Assembly: GCA_958425285.1 (NCBI GenBank)
Contig: CATZVV010000089.1
Span: forward strand, 1-7,263
Source of the DNA: an uncultured Lachnoclostridium sp.
GTDB taxonomy: Bacteria > Bacillota > Clostridia > Lachnospirales > Lachnospiraceae
DNA: 7,263 nucleotides
Direction of reading: 5' to 3'
Shown in pieces: positions 1 through 5,914 of the stretch. The notes beneath the pieces were generated by a model, which worked only from the letters and a program-made list of their open reading frames with translations, was not told the origin of the DNA and did not search any database. Both the position numbers and the translations under genes were made by a program. The number at the start of each line of letters is the position of its first letter. Positions within the stretch are counted from its first letter, which is position 1.

Positions 1-58
1 ACTTGGCTCTTTTTCCGTATTCAACCTGATACTGTGCCGCACCTTTTTTGTAAACCAT
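1..58 (-). CDS. Possible 5' end of a divergent gene, cut by the window edge
   Basis: The minus strand reads from an ATG at 58-56 to the window edge without a stop (19 codons). The peptide begins MVYKKGAAQYQVEYGKRAK, a soluble, basic composition that looks like real protein. Against it, no Shine-Dalgarno sequence lies before the ATG and the piece is too short for recognition. The plus strand is also open here in two frames, up to stops near 61 and 106, so a gene tail on the plus strand cannot be excluded. I do not recognise a family. Confidence 0.2.
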   Translation of the reverse strand, partial: MVYKKGAAQYQVEYGKRAK

Positions 59-144
59 TTTAACGGATGCATAGATTTAATGACTTTTGGAATACTTCTA
101 ATAAAATAAATCGCAGAAAATGTGATAGAAAGTGAGGAAGTAGG

Positions 145-1506
145 ATGAAACGAAAAAAAATTGTTGCATTCGCTTTATTATTAGCAATGGCAGCAACTCT
201 TATGTGTGGTTGTGGAAAAGATAATAATACAAATGACAGTGGAAACGAGGGTAATTCAAATGGAACCACAAAGGCTTCGGTTTATTACTTAAATTTCAAA
301 CCGGAGGTAGCAGATGTATGGGAAGATATTGCAGATACGTATGAGGATGAAACTGGTGTGGAGGTAAAGGTGGTTACAGCAGCTTCGGGAACTTATGAAT
401 CCACATTAAAATCTGAAATTGCGAAAAAAAGTCCACCGACAATTTTTCAGATTAATGGACCGGTTGGATACCAATCGTGGAAACAATATTGTCGGGATTT
501 ATCGGATACCAGTTTGTATAAAAACCTTACGGATCAGGATATGGCAGTAAAAGACGGTGATGGTGTGTACGGTATTCCCTATGTTGTTGAAGGGTATGGG
601 ATTATTTATAATGATGCCATTATGAAAAAATATTTTGGTTTGTCTGAAAAATCTGTAAAAATTTCAGCTACCGATGAAATTACTGACTTTAAGACGTTAA
701 AGGCAGTAGTTGAAGATATGACAAAGCTTAAGGGAAAACTTGGCATAGATGGTGTTTTTTCATCTACCTCTTTTGCAGCAGGTGAAGATTGGCGCTGGCA
801 GACACATTTAGCAAATGTTCCCCTGTTTTATGAGTTTCAAGAGGATGGTGTAGCGGATAAAGATAATATTGATTTCCGTTATAGTGATAATTTTAAAAAT
901 ATATTTGATCTGTATTTGAAAAATTCTGTAACAGAGTCGGGTCTTGTCGGCTCAAAGTCGGTAGAAGACTCAATGGCGGAATTTGCCTTGGGAAAATCAG
1001 TTATGGTACAGAATGGAAACTGGGGCTGGAGTCAGATTAATGATGTAGATGGAAACAAAGTGAAGTCTGAGGATGTAAAATTTTTGCCAATTTATACAGG
1101 AATGGAAGAAGATGCGGGACAAGGACTTTGTATTGGGACTGAAAATTATATTTGTATCAATAATCAGGTTAGTGAAGAGCAACAAAATGCAGCTATCAAG
1201 TTTTTAGACTGGCTTATTACTTCGGATAAGGGTAAGAATTATGTAACTGAAAAATTAGGCTTTATTTCTCCTTTTAAAACCTTTTCCAAGGAAGAGCAGC
1301 CAAGTGACCCATTGGCACAGGAAGTGGTACGTTATATGAATGATGCAGGAAAAGCATCTGTATCGTGGAACTTTACTACTTTCCCAAGTCAGACATTTAA
1401 AGATAATTTTGGAGCATCGTTATTAGAGTATGCAACCGGCAAAAAGGAATGGAACAATGTAGTGAAAGATATGAAAGCAGATTGGTCTGTAGAAAAAGAG
1501 GTGTAA
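145..1506 (+). CDS. ABC transporter solute-binding lipoprotein, CUT1 sugar type
   Basis: This is the extracellular binding protein of a carbohydrate importer; it captures a sugar or oligosaccharide outside the membrane and delivers it to the two permeases encoded next. The 453-residue length is usual for family 1 solute-binding proteins. Residues 1-23 form a lipoprotein signal: KRKK, a hydrophobic stretch (about 6-20), then a lipobox ending MCGC, with Cys23 the likely lipidated residue. A Gly/Asn/Ser/Thr-rich linker (about 24-43) tethers the domain. The mature part has family hallmarks: an ADVWEDIADTYEDETG helix near 55-70, a YGIPYVVEGYGIIYN segment near 143-157, and an EFALGKSVMVQNGNWGW segment near 280-296. 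The start is supported by GAGGAAG at 134-140. The stop lies 3 nt before the first permease, indicating one operon. The substrate cannot be read from the sequence. The class assignment is firm. Confidence 0.93.
   Translation: MKRKKIVAFALLLAMAATLMCGCGKDNNTNDSGNEGNSNGTTKASVYYLNFKPEVADVWEDIADTYEDETGVEVKVVTAASGTYESTLKSEIAKKSPPTIFQINGPVGYQSWKQYCRDLSDTSLYKNLTDQDMAVKDGDGVYGIPYVVEGYGIIYNDAIMKKYFGLSEKSVKISATDEITDFKTLKAVVEDMTKLKGKLGIDGVFSSTSFAAGEDWRWQTHLANVPLFYEFQEDGVADKDNIDFRYSDNFKNIFDLYLKNSVTESGLVGSKSVEDSMAEFALGKSVMVQNGNWGWSQINDVDGNKVKSEDVKFLPIYTGMEEDAGQGLCIGTENYICINNQVSEEQQNAAIKFLDWLITSDKGKNYVTEKLGFISPFKTFSKEEQPSDPLAQEVVRYMNDAGKASVSWNFTTFPSQTFKDNFGASLLEYATGKKEWNNVVKDMKADWSVEKEV
1495..1503 (+). promoter_or_regulatory. 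Ribosome binding site fixing the GTG start of the first permease
   Basis: AAAGAGGTG lies inside the last codons of the binding-protein gene. Its GAGG core ends 8 nt before the GTG at 1510. The next in-frame ATG, at 1522, would be 20 nt away, too far for normal spacing, so the GTG is preferred. Confidence 0.6.
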
Positions 1507-1509
1507 TTC

Positions 1510-2352
1510 GTGGAACGAGCAATGAAACGATATGTATGGATTCTTGTACTTCCTACATTTGCTGCTTTTCTCGTTGCCTTTCTTATACCATTTGTTATGG
1601 GAATATATCTTTCCTTTTGTAAATTTACAACAGTTGTTGATGCAGAGTTTATAGGGCTGAAAAATTATACAAGAATGTTTCATAATGGAGATTTTGTTTA
1701 TTCCCTATTATTTACGACAGCTTTTACAATCGTGACAGTTATTGTTGTAAACTTAATTGCATTCCTTCTGGCTCTTGGACTTACAAAAGCAATACGGGGT
1801 ACAAACCTGTTTCGAACGGTGTTCTTTATGCCTAATCTGATTGGCGGAATTGTATTGGGATATATCTGGCAGTTAATTATTAATGGAATTTTATTAAAAT
1901 ATGGAGTTACATTGACGACAGATGCAAAATATGGTTTTTGGGGACTTGTTGTACTAACCGTGTGGCAGTTAACAGGGTATATGATGATTATTTATATTGC
2001 TGGCATTCAGAATATTTCTACAGAATTAATAGAAGCAGCAAAAATTGATGGTGCAACAGGAATGCAGATTTTAAGAAGGGTAACAATTCCTTTAGTAATG
2101 CCATCCGTAACAATATGTTTATTTTTGACGATTACAAATTCGTTCAAGATGTTTGACCAGAATCTGGCGTTAACTGCCGGGCTTCCCGGAAAAAAGACGC
2201 AGATGCTTGCATTGGATATTTACAATACGTTTTATGGGAGAACAGGCTGGGAAGGAGTTGGCCAGGCAAAGGCAGTAATATTCTTTCTGATTGTTGCTGT
2301 CATAGCACTTGTTCAGTTATATTTTACAAGGCGTAAGGAGGTAGAAAGTTAA
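1510..2352 (+). CDS. Sugar ABC transporter permease, MalF/UgpA-like
   Basis: One of two integral membrane subunits forming the translocation path of a CUT1 importer. The 280-residue protein has about six hydrophobic segments (roughly 8-33, 66-92, 104-126, 142-166, 196-215, 254-272). The cytoplasmic EAA loop that contacts the ATPase is clear at about 172-194 (ELIEAAKIDGATGMQILRRV followed by TIP). FRTVFFMPNLIGGIVLGYIW near 101-120 is typical of the MalF/UgpA side of such pairs. The short N-terminus lacks the extra helices and large periplasmic loop of E. coli MalF, as is usual in Firmicutes. Translation starts at a GTG 3 nt after the binding-protein stop, and the gene overlaps the second permease by 1 nt, suggesting coupled translation. 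Substrate unknown. Confidence 0.93.
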   Translation: MERAMKRYVWILVLPTFAAFLVAFLIPFVMGIYLSFCKFTTVVDAEFIGLKNYTRMFHNGDFVYSLLFTTAFTIVTVIVVNLIAFLLALGLTKAIRGTNLFRTVFFMPNLIGGIVLGYIWQLIINGILLKYGVTLTTDAKYGFWGLVVLTVWQLTGYMMIIYIAGIQNISTELIEAAKIDGATGMQILRRVTIPLVMPSVTICLFLTITNSFKMFDQNLALTAGLPGKKTQMLALDIYNTFYGRTGWEGVGQAKAVIFFLIVAVIALVQLYFTRRKEVES

Positions 2353-3218
2353 TGGGGGCGAAGCAGCAAAAAATTCGGGAAGTAAATCAGATGTCTCATG
2401 GAGTAAGTATATTTCTTACTATTTTAATTGCATCCATGGCAGTTTTGTTTCTGCTTCCTATTCTTATTATTCTAATTAATTCCTTGAAAGGTAAATTTTA
2501 TATTAGTGATGCACCATTCCAATTGCCGTTTGGGGAAATGTATGCAGGTATTACAAATTATATCAATGGAATTACGAAGACGGGCTTGCCGGAGGCATTC
2601 GGGTGGTCAACTTTTATAACCGTATGTTCCGTATTTCTTATTATCATATTTACGTCAATGACAGCATGGTTTATTACAAGGGTAAAAAACAGGTTCACAT
2701 CAGCACTATATTATTTATTTGTATTTGCCATGATTGTTACATTTCAAAAGGTTATGTTTACGATGGTGCGTGTGGCAAATGTTCTATATTTGGATAATCC
2801 GTTAGGAATTTTACTGATTTATCTGGGATTTGGTTCAGGATTGTCTGTTTTTATGTTTAGCGGCTTTTTAAAGTCAGTTCCTTTGGAAATTGAGGAGGCT
2901 GCAATGATAGATGGGTGTAATCCATTACAGACGTATGTTCGGGTCGTGTTTCCAATTTTAAAGCCGACTGTTGTAACGGTTGCTATTTTGAATGCAATGT
3001 GGATTTGGAATGATTATCTGTTGCCATATCTTGTTATTGGTTCCGATTACAAAACAATTCCGATTGCGATTCAATATTTAAGAGGCGGATATGGTTCTAT
3101 CGATATGGGTGCTTTGATGGCAATGCTTGTATTGGCAATTATTCCGATTGTTATTTTTTATTTGCTTTGTCAAAAACACATTATTAAAGGTGTAGCCGCA
3201 GGTGCTGTAAAAGGATAA
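2352..3218 (+). CDS. Sugar ABC transporter permease, MalG/UgpE-like
   Basis: Second membrane subunit of the CUT1 importer, expected to dimerise with the preceding permease. The 288-residue protein has about six hydrophobic segments (roughly 18-43, 84-107, 117-139, 150-172, 203-222, 256-273). Its EAA loop is at about 179-201 (EIEEAAMIDGCNPLQTYVRV followed by VFP). The C-terminus, QKHIIKGVAAGAVKG, is the characteristic end of MalG/UgpE-type permeases. The ATG overlaps the previous TAA (TAATG), and AAGGAGG at 2335-2341 sits 10 nt upstream, so translation is probably coupled. No ATPase or glycosidase gene follows; a terminator does. An ATPase encoded elsewhere and shared among importers (MsiK/MsmX-like) is the likely partner; that is inference. 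Confidence 0.93.
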   Translation: MGAKQQKIREVNQMSHGVSIFLTILIASMAVLFLLPILIILINSLKGKFYISDAPFQLPFGEMYAGITNYINGITKTGLPEAFGWSTFITVCSVFLIIIFTSMTAWFITRVKNRFTSALYYLFVFAMIVTFQKVMFTMVRVANVLYLDNPLGILLIYLGFGSGLSVFMFSGFLKSVPLEIEEAAMIDGCNPLQTYVRVVFPILKPTVVTVAILNAMWIWNDYLLPYLVIGSDYKTIPIAIQYLRGGYGSIDMGALMAMLVLAIIPIVIFYLLCQKHIIKGVAAGAVKG

Positions 3219-3252
3219 AAGCTGGTTTGCATCAATGACAGGAAAGTATTAC

Positions 3253-3317
3253 AAAAACGCTACCATGTGAAGCATGTATGTTATGTTTCTATGGTGTTGC
3301 GTTTTTGTTTTCTTTTA
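3253..3317 (+). terminator. Intrinsic terminator after the sugar transporter operon
   Basis: A long imperfect hairpin begins 34 nt after the second permease stop. AAAAACGC (3253-3260) pairs with GCGTTTTT (3299-3306), and CCAT (3263-3266) with ATGG (3291-3294). An inner stem AAGCAT (3270-3275) pairs with ATGTTT (3283-3288), including one G-U pair, closing a 7-nt loop. Small bulges occur at T3268 and TT3297-3298. About 22 pairs form, and the descending arm runs into T-rich sequence (TTTTTGTTTTCTTTT). The A-run on the ascending arm could let it also work in reverse. It separates the transport and sulfur modules. Confidence 0.85.
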
Positions 3318-3410
3318 TTCTTGTAATTTTTGGAATAAACCAGTAAAATAAAAATATTATTGTAAAATATTTGTTTTTTACCACAATTTTTTGAGAAAGG
3401 AAATGAGAGA
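3318..3410 (+). promoter_or_regulatory. AT-rich leader of the sulfur operon, promoter expected but not resolved
   Basis: Because a terminator lies just upstream, the sulfur genes need their own promoter here. Candidate -10 boxes are TATTAT (3355-3360) and TAAAAT (3363-3368), and TTGGAA (3330-3335) could be a -35 for the first at a long 19-nt spacing. None is a convincing match. AAAGG at 3396-3400 is the ribosome binding site for the next gene. I see no SAM-riboswitch or T-box architecture; the stretch is too short and lacks conserved stems. Confidence 0.35.
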
Positions 3411-4340
3411 ATGGTACATAATAATATATTAGAAGCAATTGGGCATACACCAATGATTCGGTTACAGCGGATGGTAGAGGAAGAGAGTGCACAAGTACTT
3501 GTAAAATTTGAAGGTATGAATGTGGGAGGATCGATTAAAACAAGAACTGCTTACAATATGATTTGCGAAGCGGAACAGCAGGGATTGATTTCACCCGATA
3601 CTATTATTGTAGAACCTACGAGTGGAAATCAGGGAGTGGGATTAGCTCTGGTTGGTGCCGTAAAAGGATACCGTACTATTATTATCATGCCGGATTCGGT
3701 CAGTGAAGAACGGAGAAAGTTAGTAAAGCATTATGGCGCAGAAGTAATGTTGATTCACGATGCCGGGAATATTGGGGACTGTATTAAAGAATGCTTAAAT
3801 ACAGCACTTCGTATGGCAAAAGAGAATGAGAAGGTGTTTGTTCCGCAACAATTTGAAAACCCGGCAAACCCTAAAGTGCATAAGCATCATACGGGGTTGG
3901 AGATAATGGAACAGGTGGCAGGACCGATACATGGTTTTTGTTCGGGAATCGGAACCGGAGGAACGATTACCGGAATTGGAGAAGTATTAAAGGCACAGTA
4001 TCCGGAATTGGAAATATGGGCAGTTGAACCGGAACATGCAGCAATTCTGGCGGGCGGGACCATTGGGACGCATTTGCAGATGGGCATCGGTGATGGACTC
4101 ATTCCACCTATCTTAAACAGAGACATTTATGATGAAATTTATATTGTTACAGATGAAGAGGCATTAACAACAGCAAAATGCCTTACCCGGGAAGAGGGAA
4201 TTATGTGTGGAATATCCAGTGGAACAAATGTGGCGGCTGCATTAAAACTGGCAAAAAAGCTTGGAAAGGGAAAGACGGTTGTAACCGTGCTTCCGGATAC
4301 TGCAGAACGGTACTTTTCTACGCCACTGTTTGAAGAATAG
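3411..4340 (+). CDS. cysK: PLP-dependent cysteine synthase (O-acetylserine sulfhydrylase family)
   Basis: A fold-type II PLP enzyme expected to make cysteine from O-acetylserine and sulfide in the cytoplasm. The 309 residues match the normal CysK length. The N-terminus (NILEAIGHTPMIRLQRM) is typical. GGSIKTR (39-45) carries the PLP lysine, Lys43. PTSGNQG (69-75) is the substrate carboxylate loop, GIGTGGT (179-185) the PLP phosphate loop, and LPDTAERYFSTPLF (294-307) the C-terminal signature. Two loops differ from the textbook forms GGSVKDR and TSGNTG, so a related beta-replacement activity or other acceptor remains possible. AAAGG at 3396-3400 supports the ATG. It is the first gene after a terminator and precedes APS kinase and sulfate adenylyltransferase genes, which fits a sulfur-acquisition role. 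No serine acetyltransferase gene is adjacent. Confidence 0.88.
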   Translation: MVHNNILEAIGHTPMIRLQRMVEEESAQVLVKFEGMNVGGSIKTRTAYNMICEAEQQGLISPDTIIVEPTSGNQGVGLALVGAVKGYRTIIIMPDSVSEERRKLVKHYGAEVMLIHDAGNIGDCIKECLNTALRMAKENEKVFVPQQFENPANPKVHKHHTGLEIMEQVAGPIHGFCSGIGTGGTITGIGEVLKAQYPELEIWAVEPEHAAILAGGTIGTHLQMGIGDGLIPPILNRDIYDEIYIVTDEEALTTAKCLTREEGIMCGISSGTNVAAALKLAKKLGKGKTVVTVLPDTAERYFSTPLFEE

Positions 4341-4370
4341 GAAGAAAAAAGACATAAAATGACACACGAT

Positions 4371-4384
4371 AGACAAATTTGTCT
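4371..4384. repeat. Perfect 14-bp palindrome between cysK and cysC
   Basis: AGACAAATTTGTCT is its own reverse complement. It lies 31 nt after the cysK stop, is AT-centred and is not followed by a T-run, so it does not look like a terminator. It may be a dimeric repressor or activator operator, or one arm of the alternative RNA folds of this spacer. No second copy was noticed upstream of cysK or of the transporter operon. Confidence 0.5.
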
Positions 4385-4415
4385 GGTATTATTGACAAGA
4401 TTGGATAATGATACC
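4385..4415 (+). promoter_or_regulatory. Hairpin directly after the palindrome, in the cysC leader
   Basis: GGTATTATT (4385-4393) pairs with AATGATACC (4407-4415), nine pairs including one U-G, with a 13-nt loop. The right arm contains the ATG at 4408, and the preferred cysC ribosome binding site follows 7 nt later. TTGTC (4379-4383, inside the palindrome) can instead pair with GACAA (4394-4398), which would disrupt both neighbouring structures. This could be a translational or attenuation control element, but there is no direct evidence for it. TTGACA at 4392-4397 lacks a -10 box at proper spacing. Confidence 0.35.
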
Positions 4416-4421
4416 AAGAAT

Positions 4422-4425
4422 GGAG
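4422..4425 (+). promoter_or_regulatory. Ribosome binding site favouring the cysC start at 4435
   Basis: GGAG lies 9 nt before the ATG at 4435. The in-frame ATGs at 4408 and 4420 have no comparable upstream motif, and 4408 lies within a predicted stem. Confidence 0.45.
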
Positions 4426-4434
4426 TTTACCGGA

Positions 4435-5025
4435 ATGAAAAACGAAAATATTATTTGGCATAGCAACAAAGTCTCCTATGAGCAAAGGTGTGAACTGCTG
4501 GGACAACAAGGCATAGTTGTCTGGTTTACTGGTTTGTCCGGCTCAGGGAAATCAACCATTGCTGTAGAAGTAGAACGAGTATTGCATCAAAAAGGAAAAG
4601 CAGTATATCTGCTTGATGGTGATAACATCCGATGTGGAATTAATTCAGATCTTGGATTCTCTGATACAGACCGAGATGAGAATATACGCCGAATTGGTGA
4701 AATTGCAGCATTATTTAAAGATGCAGGGATGATTACGTTAGTTTCATTTATTTCACCCTTTCAGAAGATGCGACAGTTTGCAAGAGAACGTGCGGGAGAA
4801 AATTGTTTTTTAGAGGTGTATGTAAAGACTTGTCTTGAAACATGTAAAAAGCGTGATCCAAAAGGGCTTTATAAAAAACAGATTGGACAATTTACCGGAA
4901 TATCGTCCGGATATGAAGAACCTGTAAATCCTGAACTGGTCTTGAATACAGAGGTAAATACAATTGAGCAATCCTGCCAGATTGTGGTTGATAAAATTTT
5001 AGAAATGCAGAGAAATTGGAGGTAA
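4435..5025 (+). CDS. cysC: Adenylylsulfate (APS) kinase CysC
   Basis: Phosphorylates APS at the 3' position with ATP to give PAPS, the second step of sulfate activation. With the start at 4435 the protein is 196 residues and begins MKNENIIWHSNKVS, matching the E. coli CysC N-terminus (201 residues); an in-frame ATG at 4408 would add nine unconserved residues. Motifs: Walker A GLSGSGKST (33-41), DGDNIR (61-66), DLGFSDTDRDENIRRIGE (72-89) with the APS-binding Arg/Asn region, FISP (105-108), and DPKGLYKK (141-148) followed by FTGISSGYEEP (153-163). The lid between KK and FTGI is about four residues shorter than in E. coli, and the usual ISPYR reads ISPFQ; neither removes a known catalytic residue. 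It lies 94 nt after cysK and 6 nt before cysD, so it is co-transcribed with the sulfurylase genes. Confidence 0.95.
   Translation: MKNENIIWHSNKVSYEQRCELLGQQGIVVWFTGLSGSGKSTIAVEVERVLHQKGKAVYLLDGDNIRCGINSDLGFSDTDRDENIRRIGEIAALFKDAGMITLVSFISPFQKMRQFARERAGENCFLEVYVKTCLETCKKRDPKGLYKKQIGQFTGISSGYEEPVNPELVLNTEVNTIEQSCQIVVDKILEMQRNWR
5016..5022 (+). promoter_or_regulatory. Ribosome binding site fixing the GTG start of cysD
   Basis: TTGGAGG overlaps the last codons of cysC and directly precedes its TAA. GGAGG ends 9 nt before the GTG at 5032. The downstream protein begins MDHLDILENKSIHIIREA, in line with CysD N-termini, so the GTG start is well supported. Confidence 0.7.
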
Positions 5026-5031
5026 TAAAAC

Positions 5032-5913
5032 GTGGATCATTTAGATATTCTGGAGAATAAAAGTATTCATATTATCAGAGAGGCTTATAGCGAACTTGGA
5101 AACTTATGCATGCTCTGGTCGATTGGAAAGGATAGTACGGTGTTGCTCTGGCTTGCCAGAAAGGCTTTTTTTGGACATGTGCCGATTCCGTTAGTGCATA
5201 TAGACACACATTATAAAATCAAGGAAATGATTGAATATCGGGATAATTTTGCCAAAGAGTGGCATTTAGATATGATATATGGAGAAAATACAGACGCGCT
5301 GGCAAATAAAAGGACATTCCCGGAAGGAAATGCAACACATTTGGAATGCTGCCGTCAATTGAAAACAGAAGCACTTACAAAGACACTGAGTGGTGAATGG
5401 CCTAGGTATCGCTATAATCACAAAACACATCGTTATGATAAGGATGTAAATTGCGAGCCGTATACAGGTGTTATCGTTGGTGTGCGTGCAGATGAAGAAG
5501 GAAGTCGTTCAAAGGAACGGTATTTTTCACCGAGAGATAAAAACAATGACTGGGATATTGGAGACCAGCCGCCGGAATTTTGGAACCAGTATAAAACGGA
5601 TTTTGCACCAGGGACACATGTTCGGGTACATCCGCTTTTGGATTGGACGGAACTCGATATATGGGAGTATATCAAACGTGAAAATATTCCAATGGTATCC
5701 TTATATTTTGATCAGGGAAATGGAAAGCGTTACCGCTCCCTCGGATGCGCTCCTTGTACCGGAGCTGTAGATTCTACAGCAAAGAATGTAGATGAAATTA
5801 TTGAAGAACTGAAAACCGGTAAATTCGCTAATATTGCAGAACGTTCCGGCCGCGCGCAGGATAAAGAAGATGGAGGCGGATTAGAAGAATTACGTAAAGA
5901 GGGGTACATGTAG
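5032..5913 (+). CDS. cysD: Sulfate adenylyltransferase subunit 2, CysD, with a CC/CxxC cysteine set
   Basis: Catalytic subunit of ATP sulfurylase: with CysN it makes APS and pyrophosphate from ATP and sulfate. At 293 residues it is close to E. coli CysD (302). It is a PP-loop ATPase relative: SIGKDS at 30-35, the LVHIDTHYKIKEMIEYRD segment (54-71), GVRADEEGSRSKER (150-163), FSPRD (165-169), HPLLDWTELDIWEYI (200-214), and the C-terminal LGCAPCTGAVDSTAKN (237-252) with RSGRAQDKEDGG (271-282). Unusually, Cys106-Cys107 (ECCRQLKTEAL) and Cys239/Cys242 (GCAPCTG) occupy the places where assimilatory APS reductases carry their [4Fe-4S] ligands; E. coli CysD lacks the pair and has GCWPLTG. The overall motifs, length and adjacent cysN still favour sulfurylase over reductase, and the C-terminal catalytic cysteine of APS/PAPS reductases is absent. 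It ends 1 nt before cysN. Confidence 0.93.
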   Translation: MDHLDILENKSIHIIREAYSELGNLCMLWSIGKDSTVLLWLARKAFFGHVPIPLVHIDTHYKIKEMIEYRDNFAKEWHLDMIYGENTDALANKRTFPEGNATHLECCRQLKTEALTKTLSGEWPRYRYNHKTHRYDKDVNCEPYTGVIVGVRADEEGSRSKERYFSPRDKNNDWDIGDQPPEFWNQYKTDFAPGTHVRVHPLLDWTELDIWEYIKRENIPMVSLYFDQGNGKRYRSLGCAPCTGAVDSTAKNVDEIIEELKTGKFANIAERSGRAQDKEDGGGLEELRKEGYM

Positions 5914-5914
5914 A

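Noticed and set aside
60..269. Minus-strand open frame overlapping the start of the binding-protein gene
   Set aside because: Its translation is rich in Phe/Leu/Ser/Pro, as expected from the antisense of a Lys/Gly-rich coding strand, and it overlaps a confident lipoprotein signal.
997..1683. Minus-strand open frames across the end of the binding protein and the start of the first permease
   Set aside because: Both are antisense to well-supported genes, have no ribosome binding site or recognisable motifs, and have low-complexity composition.
2603..2797. Plus-strand frame inside the second permease
   Set aside because: Out-of-frame shadow of a membrane protein gene with no start signal.
3318..3410. 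SAM riboswitch or T-box in the cysK leader
   Set aside because: Less than 100 nt lies between terminator and gene, with no conserved S-box or T-box sequence and no second terminator/antiterminator pair.
4392..4420. Promoter with -35 TTGACA upstream of cysC
   Set aside because: No acceptable -10 hexamer occurs 16-18 nt downstream; the sequence there is CCAAGAAT.
3887..4509. Three minus-strand frames over cysK and the start of cysC
   Set aside because: Antisense shadows of genes with clear family motifs.
5433..5770. Frames on both strands inside cysD
   Set aside because: Shadows of a gene whose full CysD motif series is intact.
5032..5913. Reading cysD as an APS/PAPS reductase (cysH) because of its cysteines
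   Set aside because: SIGKDS, RADEEGSRSKER, the LTGAV-type C-terminal motif, the length and immediate linkage to cysN are CysD traits, and the C-terminal catalytic cysteine of reductases is missing.
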